Source: Bacteroidia bacterium (GTDB lineage: Bacteria; Bacteroidota; Bacteroidia; B-17B0; Aurantibacillaceae). Taken from it: 64,000 nucleotides of DNA. The notes under the pieces are model-generated. The model saw only the letters and a program-made list of their open reading frames with translations. It did no database searches and had not been told where the DNA came from. Where the stretch lies: positions 124,001 to 188,000 of the forward strand of contig JALHPG010000001.1 in assembly GCA_022842625.1 (NCBI GenBank), read 5' to 3'. A program made the translations under genes and the position numbers. The first letter of the stretch is position 1. Every line of letters starts with the position of its first letter. Shown one piece after another: positions 30,322 through 39,933 of this stretch.

Positions 30322-30732
30322 CTAATCACCGAAATATTCTACGCAAATACGCGGTGTTTCATATAACTTAACGCAGTGTAAAGCTACGCCTGCAGGTAAA
30401 TGCGGTACAATTTGCTGCCAAATGGCAATAGCTAAGTTTTCGGTGCTGGCAAGTTTTCCTGCCATAAAATCTACATCTAAATTTAAATTTTTATGGTCTA
30501 GTTTTTCGCAAACATATTGCTGTAAAATGCCACTCAACACCTTAACATCCATTAAAAAGCCGGTATCTTGGTTAACATTCCCTTTTATGGTGATTATAAG
30601 TTCATAATTATGTCCATGCCAATTAGTATTCGCACATTTTCCAAAAACTTCTACGTTCTTTTCTTCCGTCCAGTTTGGATTGTATAATTTATGAGCTGCG
30701 TTAAAATGTTCGTGTCGAGTTAAATAAACCAT
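30322..30732 (-). CDS. 6-pyruvoyl-tetrahydropterin synthase / QueD family protein (second copy)
   Basis: HFNAAHKL, FGKCANTNWHGHNYELIITIKGNVNQDTGFLMDV, DHKNLNLDVDF, STENLAIAIW. Confidence 0.9.
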   Translation of the reverse strand: MVYLTRHEHFNAAHKLYNPNWTEEKNVEVFGKCANTNWHGHNYELIITIKGNVNQDTGFLMDVKVLSGILQQYVCEKLDHKNLNLDVDFMAGKLASTENLAIAIWQQIVPHLPAGVALHCVKLYETPRICVEYFGD

Positions 30733-30777
30733 GGCGCAAATTTAATTAAATAATTGCTGAAATTTCTTTAAATATTT

Positions 30778-30873
30778 GCCGCAGATTTCGCGGAAACAAG
30801 CAGATTGATTTTAAATTGGTGTTTTAATCCCGCTTTTTTTATCATCATCTGCGTTATTTGCGAAATCCGTGGC
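30778..30873. repeat. Dispersed-type inverted repeat (GCCGCAGATTTCGC ... GCGAAATCCGTGGC)
   Basis: Left arm 30778-30791 and right arm 30860-30873, 12/14 complementary. Confidence 0.55.
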
Positions 30874-30916
30874 TAAAACAATTAGCGTAATTAAAGGCTA
30901 ATCCTTAATTTTGAAT

Positions 30917-31579
30917 ATGCCTAAATTTTTAATAGTTGCCGCAACAAAAGAGGAAATTCATCCACTTATAAAACATTTTAATGTTGCTTTAGAAGGAGCC
31001 GAGGGCTTATTTGAGAGTGATTCTGAGATAGAGCTCAGTGTGCTTATTACGGGCGTTGGGATGGTAAATACAGCCTATTATTTGGGGCGCTATTCGCACA
31101 ACTTATATGATTATGTTATAAATGCCGGGATTTGCGGAGCGTTTAACCGTAGCATAAAAATTGGCGAAGTGGTGAATGTTGTTGAAGACAGTTTTTCTGA
31201 AATGGGTGCAGAAGATGATAAAGGATTTATTAAATACGTTGATCTGAATTTAGGAGGAAAAACAATTTTTCAAAATCAGGTAACAGTAGATTTTACTTAT
31301 CTGGACGAATTAAAAAAAGTAAAAGGCATTACTGTTAACAAAGTGCATGGTAACGAAGAGAGTATAAAAACTATAACAAAACTTTTTACTCCTGATATCG
31401 AAAGCATGGAAGGCGCAGCTTTTTTTAGAGGTTGCTTTCGTTTATCTGAAAATTATTTTCAAGTAAGGGCGGTTTCTAATTATGTAGAAAAACGTGATAA
31501 AAGCAAATGGGATATTCCTTTAGCCATAAACAATTTAAATAACTTTTGTATTACATTAATTAACGACCTCAACACTTGA
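30917..31579 (+). CDS. mqnB: Futalosine hydrolase
   Basis: Nucleoside phosphorylase fold (LIVAATKEEIHPL, NAGICGAFNRSIKIGEVV, DIESMEGAAFF); overlaps mqnD. Confidence 0.87.
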   Translation: MPKFLIVAATKEEIHPLIKHFNVALEGAEGLFESDSEIELSVLITGVGMVNTAYYLGRYSHNLYDYVINAGICGAFNRSIKIGEVVNVVEDSFSEMGAEDDKGFIKYVDLNLGGKTIFQNQVTVDFTYLDELKKVKGITVNKVHGNEESIKTITKLFTPDIESMEGAAFFRGCFRLSENYFQVRAVSNYVEKRDKSKWDIPLAINNLNNFCITLINDLNT

Positions 31580-32409
31580 AAATAACAATAGGATATTCGC
31601 CTTGCCCAAACGACTGCTTTATATTTGACGCATTAATTCATGGTAAAATTGATACAGAAGGTCTGCAATTTGAAGTGTTGCTGGAGGATGTAGAAACCTT
31701 GAATAAAAAAGCATTAAAAGGCGAGTTAGATATTACAAAACTAAGCTACCACGCCTATGCATATGTTTTAGAAAATTATATTTTACTGCGCTCAGGAAGT
31801 GCGCTGGGTTTTAATTGCGGGCCATTATTGATCACCCGTCATCCTGAGGGGAGTCGAAGGATGGATGATAATTTAAAAATTGCCATTCCGGGTAAATTAA
31901 CAACAGCTAATTTATTATTGTCTATTGCCTATCCAAATCTTACAAATAAAATAGAATATGTTTTTAGCGATATTGAAAATGCTGTTCTGTCGGGAGAAGT
32001 AGATGCGGGATTGATCATTCATGAAAACAGATTTACTTACCAGGATAGAGGACTAAAAAAAATAATAGATCTTGGTGAATTTTGGGATTCGCTGATCCAC
32101 GCACCTATTCCATTAGGAGGAATTGTTATAAAAAGAAGTTTAAACAATGACTTACAACAAAAAGTAAATCGTTTAATTAAAAAAAGTGTTGAGTATGCTT
32201 TTGCAAATCCTGAAAGCAGCATGGATTATGTAAAAGCACATGCACAGGAAATGAGCGAAGAGGTAATGAAAAAACACATTGCCCTTTATGTAAATGATTT
32301 TTCGATCGACTTAGGTGAAACCGGAATTAACGCGGTGCAACTATTGTTTAATAAAGCAAAAGAATTAAACTTATTTAAATTTAATAATGAGAAAATAGTG
32401 ATAGACTAA
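31576..32409 (+). CDS. mqnD: 1,4-dihydroxy-6-naphthoate synthase
   Basis: IGYSPCPNDCFIFDAL, GSALGFNCGPLLI, IAIPGKLTTANLLL; TTG start. Confidence 0.9.
   Translation: MKITIGYSPCPNDCFIFDALIHGKIDTEGLQFEVLLEDVETLNKKALKGELDITKLSYHAYAYVLENYILLRSGSALGFNCGPLLITRHPEGSRRMDDNLKIAIPGKLTTANLLLSIAYPNLTNKIEYVFSDIENAVLSGEVDAGLIIHENRFTYQDRGLKKIIDLGEFWDSLIHAPIPLGGIVIKRSLNNDLQQKVNRLIKKSVEYAFANPESSMDYVKAHAQEMSEEVMKKHIALYVNDFSIDLGETGINAVQLLFNKAKELNLFKFNNEKIVID
31837..31863. repeat. Dispersed-type repeat inside the mqnD coding sequence
   Basis: CGTCATCCTGAGGGGAGTCGAAGGATG, translated RHPEGSRRM; CATCCT/AGGATG ends. Confidence 0.5.
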
Positions 32410-32888
32410 ATTCTTTCCCATCTTTGAAATTTAAAATCGAATTTGTTTTTTTCGTCTGCTTTATGCGGTTCTTCCCAAACTAACTTAAATTCGTTTTCGT
32501 TTATCGCCGGAAAAAAAGTATCCGCATCAAAACTATGATCAATAACGGTGCGGTAAATGACATTAACCAAATGCATGGATTGTTTAAAAATTTCAGAGCC
32601 CCCGGTAATAAACACTTTTTCTTCGGTACAGTATTTTAAAGCGCCTTCAAGTGAATGATAGATCTCTCCGCCCTCCACTTTATAATCGCTGCTGCGTGTA
32701 ATAATTAAATTTCTCCTTCCCGGTAAAAGTCTGCCAATGCTTTCATAGGTTTTACGGCCCATAATAACCGGGCAACCCATGGTAGTGGCTTTAAAAAATT
32801 TAAGATCGGCAGGTAAATGACATAAGAGTTGGTTATCTTTTCCAATACCGTTATTTAAATCTGTAACAACTATAGCTGCAATTATCAT
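32406..32888 (-). CDS. folA: Dihydrofolate reductase
   Basis: NNGIGKDNQLLCHLPADLKFFKATTMGCPVIMGRKTYESIG, FITGGSEIFKQ. Confidence 0.95.
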   Translation of the reverse strand: MIIAAIVVTDLNNGIGKDNQLLCHLPADLKFFKATTMGCPVIMGRKTYESIGRLLPGRRNLIITRSSDYKVEGGEIYHSLEGALKYCTEEKVFITGGSEIFKQSMHLVNVIYRTVIDHSFDADTFFPAINENEFKLVWEEPHKADEKNKFDFKFQRWERI

Positions 32889-32909
32889 AATAAACTTAAT
32901 TTTGTAAAA

Positions 32910-34148
32910 TTGAACGCCTTACAATTAATACTACAAACCTATTTAAATAAGTTTAGCAACACAACAAAACTTATTAATGATACAATTAACAATGATTGTA
33001 AACAGATAATTATTATTCCCTCTTATTGCGAACCGGAATTAGAAAAAACACTTAATTCCTTATTAGATTGTGAACCCACAAAATTTATAACAGAAGTAAT
33101 TATTGTTTTAAACTGTGCTTTAGGAGATGAAGAAGCCAAACACTTTCATCAATCTCAAAAAAAAGAATTAGAACAAAAATTTAATAAACACAGCAAACTA
33201 AATTTTTATTTTATTTTGGTTGATGATCTTCCTCCAAAACATGCCGGTGTTGGTTTGGCTCGTAAGATAGGCATGGATGAAGCTATTCGCCGTTTTAATG
33301 AGATTAATTTTGATGGCTTATTGGTGTGTTTTGATGGCGATTGTGTGGTAAACAAAAACTATTTAATTGAATTAGAAAAATATGCCTCTGCGCCCGAAAC
33401 ATATAATACAATCTGTTTGCACTTTGAGCACGATCTAACTACCGAACAGGATAAAACGTTAAATAAAGGAATAATTTTTTACGAACTTTTTTTACGTTAC
33501 TATAAAGAAAGTTTAAGTTATTGCGGCTTTCCATATTCCTTTCACACCATCGGAAGCAGCTTGGCGGTTAAAGCAAGTATCTATTGCAAAGCAGGCGGCA
33601 TGAATAAACGCAAGGCAGGAGAAGATTTCTATTTTTTAACCAAAGTTTTTCCATACGGCAAAATAATTGAATTAAATACGGCTGTAGTTTATCCAAGTGC
33701 GCGCATCAGCACACGTGTACCTTTTGGCACAGGCAGAGCACAACAAAATTTTATCGAAAAACAAAACGAAGAATATACCACCTATGCCTTTAAATCATTT
33801 GAAGATCTAAAACAATTTTTTGCAACCGATCTGTATGACATAGAATTTGATTTCGATTCGTTTCCTCAAACCTTAAAACACTTTTTACCGGAAGCAATTC
33901 TTAAAAACAAATTAGCAGAAATAAAAAACAACACATCAACCAAACAACAATTTCAAAAACGCTTTTTTGATTGGTTTGATGGTTTTATGATACTAAAATT
34001 TGTGCATTTTGTTCGTGATAATTATTATCCGAATGCCTCTATCGCCCATGAGTTGAATGTTCTTTTAACCAAAAAAAGTAGTTCATCAACTTTAATTTCA
34101 GCAAAAGATCAACTGATCTATCTAAGAAAAATTCAATCGCAGAGCTAA
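32910..34148 (+). CDS. Glycosyltransferase family 2-like protein
   Basis: IIIIPSYCEPELEKTLNSLL, LLVCFDGDCVV, KAGEDFYFLTKV; TTG start. Confidence 0.75.
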   Translation: MNALQLILQTYLNKFSNTTKLINDTINNDCKQIIIIPSYCEPELEKTLNSLLDCEPTKFITEVIIVLNCALGDEEAKHFHQSQKKELEQKFNKHSKLNFYFILVDDLPPKHAGVGLARKIGMDEAIRRFNEINFDGLLVCFDGDCVVNKNYLIELEKYASAPETYNTICLHFEHDLTTEQDKTLNKGIIFYELFLRYYKESLSYCGFPYSFHTIGSSLAVKASIYCKAGGMNKRKAGEDFYFLTKVFPYGKIIELNTAVVYPSARISTRVPFGTGRAQQNFIEKQNEEYTTYAFKSFEDLKQFFATDLYDIEFDFDSFPQTLKHFLPEAILKNKLAEIKNNTSTKQQFQKRFFDWFDGFMILKFVHFVRDNYYPNASIAHELNVLLTKKSSSSTLISAKDQLIYLRKIQSQS

Positions 34149-34214
34149 CTTAGATCATAAAATATATTTCATTAGCACCTAAAAGTTTTAAATAAAATTT
34201 TCTAACTTTATTAT

Positions 34215-34754
34215 ATGGAAGGTAATATTCTTGTAGCACATCCCTTATTGCACGATGGTTTTTTTAACCGCTCGGTAGTATATGTCACCAATCACAATTC
34301 GGTGGAGTCCTTAGGTTTTGTTTTAAATTTTAAAACAGAATTTAAACTTAGTGATGTTAAACCTGAAATTAAAAACGGACACTTTCCTATTTATGAAGGA
34401 GGTCCGGTTGGCAAAGATCAACTGTTCTATATCCACAAACTTGGTCATAACCTAAGCGACTCGGTTAAAATAAAAGATGATATTTATTTTGGCGGAAATT
34501 TTAATGAGTTAATGAAAATGATCGAACAAGGCAAAGTAAAAACATACGACATTCGTTTCTTTGCAGGATACAGCGGCTGGGCCGATGGACAGCTAGAAAA
34601 TGAAATTAAACACGATCATTGGTTAATTAATAAAAAAGTCGATTCCTCTTTTTTTGGTAATGAGGCCGAAGATCTATGGGGATTACAACTCACTGAAATA
34701 AAAAATACCTATAGTATCTTTGCAGATTTTGGCGATACGCCTTCAGTAAATTAA
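34215..34754 (+). CDS. YqgE/AlgH family protein (UPF0301)
   Basis: GNILVAHPLLHDGFFNRSVVYV, GGPVGKDQLF, FAGYSGWADGQLENEI. Confidence 0.92.
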   Translation: MEGNILVAHPLLHDGFFNRSVVYVTNHNSVESLGFVLNFKTEFKLSDVKPEIKNGHFPIYEGGPVGKDQLFYIHKLGHNLSDSVKIKDDIYFGGNFNELMKMIEQGKVKTYDIRFFAGYSGWADGQLENEIKHDHWLINKKVDSSFFGNEAEDLWGLQLTEIKNTYSIFADFGDTPSVN

Positions 34755-35212
34755 TCTTTACTATTCATATCTACTTTTTGTTTTATCTTAACGGGAAAAC
34801 GTTTTTTAAGATAAAATTTTCCGGCCTTTAGATCTCCTGCAACCTCAATAATACTTTTTCCTCCACCGCCCATTAACTTAATTATATCCATTGGATTGGC
34901 ATCCTTAAAATTACTTTTTAAATTAAAGCTGTATGTTTTCTCGGTATTTCCAGCAATAGGTACACGTTTAGAAAGTTTTGCTTTCCCTAAATGTATACCA
35001 CTGTAAATAACATCAAACTCGCTTCGGTAAATAGAGAATCCCATTTTATTCGGATTTTTTATTCCCAATAAAATATCGGCGTCCATTCCTTGCGGACTGA
35101 TCTTATTTATCTTAAAACCTTTTACACCTGTACATTGCGCCTCTTTAAAATCGGTGCAGCTTGAAAAGAAAATAATACTAAATAAAATTATCGCAGAAAA
35201 TATTGATCTCAT
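34751..35212 (-). CDS. LEA type 2-like lipoprotein
   Basis: Lipobox FFSSC; LLGIKNPNKMGFSIYRSEFDVIYSGIHLGKA. Confidence 0.7.
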   Translation of the reverse strand: MRSIFSAIILFSIIFFSSCTDFKEAQCTGVKGFKINKISPQGMDADILLGIKNPNKMGFSIYRSEFDVIYSGIHLGKAKLSKRVPIAGNTEKTYSFNLKSNFKDANPMDIIKLMGGGGKSIIEVAGDLKAGKFYLKKRFPVKIKQKVDMNSKD

Positions 35213-35214
35213 TT

Positions 35215-35451
35215 TTATTTTTTATTTAAATTAAATAATGCTAATAAACTTGCTAAAACCCACACACTTTCTAAAACCACAAAAGGATAAAAATGTATCA
35301 TGTAGCTTGAAACCCCGGCTAAACCGGCTCCTAAAATATTTAAGATCAAATAGCTTTTTGATTCGGGTGTTATTTTTTTTGCAATGTTTAATGCAAATGC
35401 AATTAAAAGCAATGTAACACCTAATGTTCCTATCCAATCACTTAAAGCCAT
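35215..35451 (-). CDS. Small membrane protein (CBU_0592-like)
   Basis: MALSDWIGTLGVTLLLIAFALNI; three short TM segments. Confidence 0.6.
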   Translation of the reverse strand: MALSDWIGTLGVTLLLIAFALNIAKKITPESKSYLILNILGAGLAGVSSYMIHFYPFVVLESVWVLASLLALFNLNKK

Positions 35452-35458
35452 CTAAAAA

Positions 35459-36856
35459 TTACTTAGAAGATAACTGCGTGAAATGCTTATAAAATAAAGG
35501 AATGGTTTCAATGCCTTTATAATAATTAAATAAACCATAATGTTCGTTTGGCGAATGTAATGCATCTGAATCTAAACCAAAGCCAAACAATATACTATCT
35601 AATCCTAATTCTTTTTTAAATAAGGCTACAATAGGAATACTGCCACCACCACGAGTTGGTACAGGTTTTTTGTTATATGTTTCCTGCATAGCCATACTTG
35701 CTGCTTTATATCCTATGTTATCTGAACTTAAATAATAAGGCTCACCGCCATGATGTGGTTTTACAATTACCTTTACTGACTTAGGCGCAATGCTCTCAAA
35801 ATATTTTTGAAAAATAGCACTGATCTTATCAGAATTTTGATTTGGCACTAAACGCATACTGATCTTAGCAAATGCTTTTGAAGGCAAAACAGTTTTAGCA
35901 CCTTCGCCAATATACCCACCCCAAATACCATTTACATCTAAGGTTGGACGGATCCCTGTGCGCTCAATAGTTGTGTATCCTTTTTCTCCTAATTCTTCGC
36001 CAACATTCAAGTCTTTAATAAAATCATTTAAATTAAATGGCGCTTTTGCCATCTCTGCACGCTCTTCTGCACTTAGCTCCATTACATCTGCATAAAAATC
36101 AGGAATGGTAATGTGATTATTTTCATCGTGACAGCTCGCTATCATTTTACATAAAATATTTATAGGGTTTGCAACCGCACCACCATAAACACCGCTATGC
36201 AGATCGCGATTCGGCCCTACCACTTCAACTTCCATATAGGCTAAGCCGCGTAAGCCGGTATCAATACTTGGTATATCATTAGCAATAACCGATGTGTCAG
36301 AAATTAAAATAACATCTCCTTTTAATCGTTCTTTATTTGCAATGATCCATGGGCCTAAGCTTGGCGAACCAACTTCTTCTTCACCTTCGATCATAAATTT
36401 TACATTACACGGCAATGTGTTTGTTTTCATCATCAATTCAAAGGCCTTAACGTGCATGTACATTTGGCCTTTATCATCGCAAGATCCGCGCGCGAAAATT
36501 GCACCTTCAGGATGTACGTCCGTTTTTCTGATTACCGGTTCAAATGGCGGAGAATCCCATAATTCTAGTGGATCGGCAGGCTGAACATCATAATGACCAT
36601 AAACAACAACTGTAGGTTTTTTTGGGTCTATTATTTTCTCTCCGTAAACCACCGGAAAACCTTTAGTTTGGCACAATTCCACTTTATCGGCTCCTGCCTC
36701 AATTAAACGTTGCTTAACTGCTTCTGCAGTTTTAATAACGTCTGCTGCATAATTAGAATTAGCACTTATAGACGGGATGCGTAAAAGATCAAAAAGTTCA
36801 TTTAACAAACGGTCTTTGTTTTGATCCAAATAGGTAGTAATAGTAGATTTTTCCAT
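35459..36856 (-). CDS. M20-family dipeptidase
   Basis: VVVYGHYDVQPADPLELW, GSCDDKGQMYMHV, MIEGEEEVGSPSL; start MEKSTITTYL at 36856. Confidence 0.92.
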   Translation of the reverse strand: MEKSTITTYLDQNKDRLLNELFDLLRIPSISANSNYAADVIKTAEAVKQRLIEAGADKVELCQTKGFPVVYGEKIIDPKKPTVVVYGHYDVQPADPLELWDSPPFEPVIRKTDVHPEGAIFARGSCDDKGQMYMHVKAFELMMKTNTLPCNVKFMIEGEEEVGSPSLGPWIIANKERLKGDVILISDTSVIANDIPSIDTGLRGLAYMEVEVVGPNRDLHSGVYGGAVANPINILCKMIASCHDENNHITIPDFYADVMELSAEERAEMAKAPFNLNDFIKDLNVGEELGEKGYTTIERTGIRPTLDVNGIWGGYIGEGAKTVLPSKAFAKISMRLVPNQNSDKISAIFQKYFESIAPKSVKVIVKPHHGGEPYYLSSDNIGYKAASMAMQETYNKKPVPTRGGGSIPIVALFKKELGLDSILFGFGLDSDALHSPNEHYGLFNYYKGIETIPLFYKHFTQLSSK

Positions 36857-37061
36857 AAAAATTTGATGGCTAAAGGTACAATTTTGAAGGAGATATAAAA
36901 AGAAAATTCTATTTAACGATCCAATTTGCCACGTTCCTCTAAACCCTTCACCCACTTGTGAAATCTAACTATTTTAAAAACTAAGATCCAAAAAGTTCTA
37001 GTATAATTCACACTTAAAACAAACAAAATGTGTTACTTTTACATAAAGCATATTGGCTATT

Positions 37062-38645
37062 ATGAATTCATTTATAACAAGTTTAACTTTATTTTTTGTT
37101 TTCTTTTTTTCTAATATCCTTTTTGGGCAAATCCAAAATATTAAGATCAGCAGTCAGTTTGAACCCGAAGAGGTTTCTATTGCCATTAACCCAAAAAACA
37201 CCAAACAAATAATCGCGGGCGCAAATTTATCCAGCTCTTACTATAGCCACGATGGTGGATTTACCTGGCAACGTAATGCTATTTTATGCAAAGAGTTTAA
37301 TGTTTATGGCGACCCTATTTTGTTTTGGGACACCGCTCAAACAGCTTACTTTATGCACTTGTCTTTTCCTAATCCAAAGATCACGCCGGGTGGCAGTTGG
37401 GTAGACAGGATCGTGTTAAACAAGTCGGCCGATTTTGGAATAACTTATCCAAACTGTTTTGCCGTTGGAAAAAACAATAAAAAAGTTCAGGATAAACACT
37501 GGGCCTGTGTAGATGAAAAAACAAATACCATTCATGTAGCATGGACACAATTTGATATTTACGAAAGCTCAGATCCAAAAGACACATCCATTATTCGTTA
37601 TTCAAATTCGAAAGATGGAGGTGTAACCTGGGCAGAACCAAAAAAAATAAGTGCTTTTACCGGAGATTGCAGAGATAACGATAATACGGTAGAAGGCGCA
37701 GTGCCTTGCATGGGGCCAAACGGGGAGTTATATATTGCTTGGGCGGGGCCTAAAGGATTAGTGTTTCAAAGATCGTTAGACGGAGGAACTACTTTTTTAA
37801 AAGAAGAAAAAATAATTACTCCAATCAAAAACGGTTGGGAATACAGTGTAAATGAAGTATCGAGAGCTAACGGTTTGCCATTTACCGCATGTGACATTAG
37901 CAATGGCCCAAATAGAGGAAGAATTTATGTTTGTTGGGGCGACGAAAAGAACGGCGAAAAAAATAAAGACGTGTTTATTGTGTACAGCGATGATAAAGGC
38001 GAAACCTGGTCGGATCCAATAATCATAACCTATAGGCCAAATCACAAAGAGCAGTTTATGCCTTTTATGACCATTGACCAAAAAACAGGCTACGTTTATG
38101 TTTTATATTACGACAGACAAAACTATACAGATAATTTAACTACAGACGTTTATATGGCCGTGAGCAAAAACGGCGGATTAAAATTTGACTATTATAAAAT
38201 TAACGAAACCTCTTTTAAACCTGTTAAAAGTGTTTTTTTTGGTGACTACATTGGTTTAAGCGCAGTTAACAATATGGTAAGACCAATATGGATGCAAATT
38301 GGAGAGGATAAAAAATTAAGCATTTACACAGCAATTATTAATGACAGCATTTTACAGAACTACCAAAACAAAACAGTAAATGAAATGGTTATTGAAAAAA
38401 CCTTTAAATTTTTGCCAAAAATTAAAGTAGATTTTACAACCAACACAGGCGGAAAATTAATGGCTGAGATCTCAAAGCCACTGGATCCTAGTTTTAAAAG
38501 CGTTACCATAAAAAGCATGCAGGTAAAAAAGGGCAAAAATCAATTAACCATCAAAACTAAAAAACTTGGCTTGCCAAAAGGCAATTATGTATTAACACTT
38601 TACCTTAACGGCAAAAATCAATACGTTTGGATAACAGAAGACTAA
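37062..38645 (+). CDS. Secreted sialidase-like/BNR-repeat beta-propeller protein
   Basis: Signal peptide; repeated Asp-box patterns YSHDGGFTW, SKDGGVTW, SLDGGTTF, SDDKGETW. Confidence 0.8.
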   Translation: MNSFITSLTLFFVFFFSNILFGQIQNIKISSQFEPEEVSIAINPKNTKQIIAGANLSSSYYSHDGGFTWQRNAILCKEFNVYGDPILFWDTAQTAYFMHLSFPNPKITPGGSWVDRIVLNKSADFGITYPNCFAVGKNNKKVQDKHWACVDEKTNTIHVAWTQFDIYESSDPKDTSIIRYSNSKDGGVTWAEPKKISAFTGDCRDNDNTVEGAVPCMGPNGELYIAWAGPKGLVFQRSLDGGTTFLKEEKIITPIKNGWEYSVNEVSRANGLPFTACDISNGPNRGRIYVCWGDEKNGEKNKDVFIVYSDDKGETWSDPIIITYRPNHKEQFMPFMTIDQKTGYVYVLYYDRQNYTDNLTTDVYMAVSKNGGLKFDYYKINETSFKPVKSVFFGDYIGLSAVNNMVRPIWMQIGEDKKLSIYTAIINDSILQNYQNKTVNEMVIEKTFKFLPKIKVDFTTNTGGKLMAEISKPLDPSFKSVTIKSMQVKKGKNQLTIKTKKLGLPKGNYVLTLYLNGKNQYVWITED

Positions 38646-38646
38646 T

Positions 38647-39246
38647 ATGAAAAAATTACTTTTATTTATATTTGGTTGTATTACATTTGCCGGCAGCGCG
38701 CAAAGAATTAGCGATTTTAATTTGTTTTTTGCAGGTAATGGCGTTACTATAAAATTCACTATTTTAAAAGGAACTTTATGCAACGGGTATAACATATTGC
38801 ATAGCGTAGATTCAATTAACTTCAAAACAATTTATAATTTTCCGGGGATTTGCGGAAACACATCTACTGATGAAAGCATTAGTTATTTTCACGCATCGCC
38901 TGAAATTAATAAAAATAACTATTATAAGATCGAACTTATTCCTATAGAAGTTTCGTTGGTAAAAAAGATCTTTGTTTTCGAGATTTCTGATCTAGAAGCG
39001 GTTCTCTATCCAAATCCACAAACCGGTAATTCGGATCTATTAGATCTTAGAATTTTTAACGCAGGAACAATTCAACTCAAAGGTTTTATTTATGATCAAT
39101 ACGGAAGTTCGATACAAGAACTAAACTTAACAACCAGCTTTGATCTTGCAAAAATTAATGTTTCTAATTTAAAAAATGGCGTATATTTTATAAGACTCCT
39201 GAATGCAGAAAAAAAATATTCCTTTAAACTTATCATTAATAGGTAA
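38647..39246 (+). CDS. Short secreted protein with T9SS-type C-terminal domain
   Basis: Signal peptide MKKLLLFIFGCITFAGSAQ; C-terminus LYPNPQTG...NLKNGVYFIRLLNAEKKYSFKLIINR. Confidence 0.7.
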   Translation: MKKLLLFIFGCITFAGSAQRISDFNLFFAGNGVTIKFTILKGTLCNGYNILHSVDSINFKTIYNFPGICGNTSTDESISYFHASPEINKNNYYKIELIPIEVSLVKKIFVFEISDLEAVLYPNPQTGNSDLLDLRIFNAGTIQLKGFIYDQYGSSIQELNLTTSFDLAKINVSNLKNGVYFIRLLNAEKKYSFKLIINR

Positions 39247-39623
39247 TGGAAGTAAGAGCAGATTCATATTTGTGGGCAATTAGAATGTACAAGTCTAGAA
39301 CCCTTGCCTCTGAAGCAATTAAAGGAGGGAAAGTGAAATTAGATGGCGATAATTTTAAACCATCACATGTTGTAAAAATTGGTGAACGCTACACTTTATC
39401 AATAGGCGATACAAAAAAAATAATTGAAGTTACTGCCTTAATTGATAAGCGCGGGAATTTTGAATTAGCACAAAAACATTATACCGATCATTCTCCTGTA
39501 CAAACAAAACAAGAAAAATTAGATTCCGTTTTTTACTCTCCAAATGTTAAGCGCGATAAAGGTTCCGGCAGACCAACCAAAAAAGACAGAAGAGATATTT
39601 TTGGATTTAACTCACCGGATTGA
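39246..39623 (+). CDS. S4-domain RNA-binding protein (Hsp15-like)
   Basis: RADSYLWAIRMYKSRTLASEAIKGGKVKLDG; start overlaps the preceding stop (TAATG). Confidence 0.88.
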   Translation: MEVRADSYLWAIRMYKSRTLASEAIKGGKVKLDGDNFKPSHVVKIGERYTLSIGDTKKIIEVTALIDKRGNFELAQKHYTDHSPVQTKQEKLDSVFYSPNVKRDKGSGRPTKKDRRDIFGFNSPD

Positions 39624-39739
39624 TCATTTAGCAGTTGCTTGAAAATAACACCTTGTAACTCTCCCTTTGAAAAACAGAGGCAGAGGGCTTTTTAAAAACA
39701 TTGTTTCAAGTTTACCAAAATCAAACAATAAATTATTTC

Positions 39740-39888
39740 GTCCCTACGGGACTAGGCTTAATATATATTTTCTTTTTTCTACAGTTATTAGATCCCTAAC
39801 GGGATCAAACATTAAAACTTTATTTGTCCCATAGGGACAATATCTCTTTAGAAACATCGCTAAAAATAAAAAGTCCCCTTAGGGACTT
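39740..39888. repeat. Array of four related short hairpins (GTCCC...GGGAC class)
   Basis: GTCCC-tac-GGGAC (39740), GATCCC-taac-GGGATC (39791), TTGTCCC-ata-GGGACAA (39824), AAGTCCC-ctta-GGGACTT (39871). Confidence 0.75.
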
Positions 39889-39933
39889 AATATTATTAAA
39901 AAGAAAAATAGCATGCTGCTCTGAAGCTTCAAA

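Noticed and set aside
36857-36955. N-terminal extension of the M20 dipeptidase ORF
   Set aside because: The M20 family start is MEKSTITTYLDQNKDRLL at 36856; upstream residues are translated intergenic sequence
39740-39888. Possible CRISPR array
   Set aside because: Units differ in sequence, spacing is irregular (33-51 bp), no conserved 25-40 bp repeat and no cas genes nearby; better explained as REP-like hairpins
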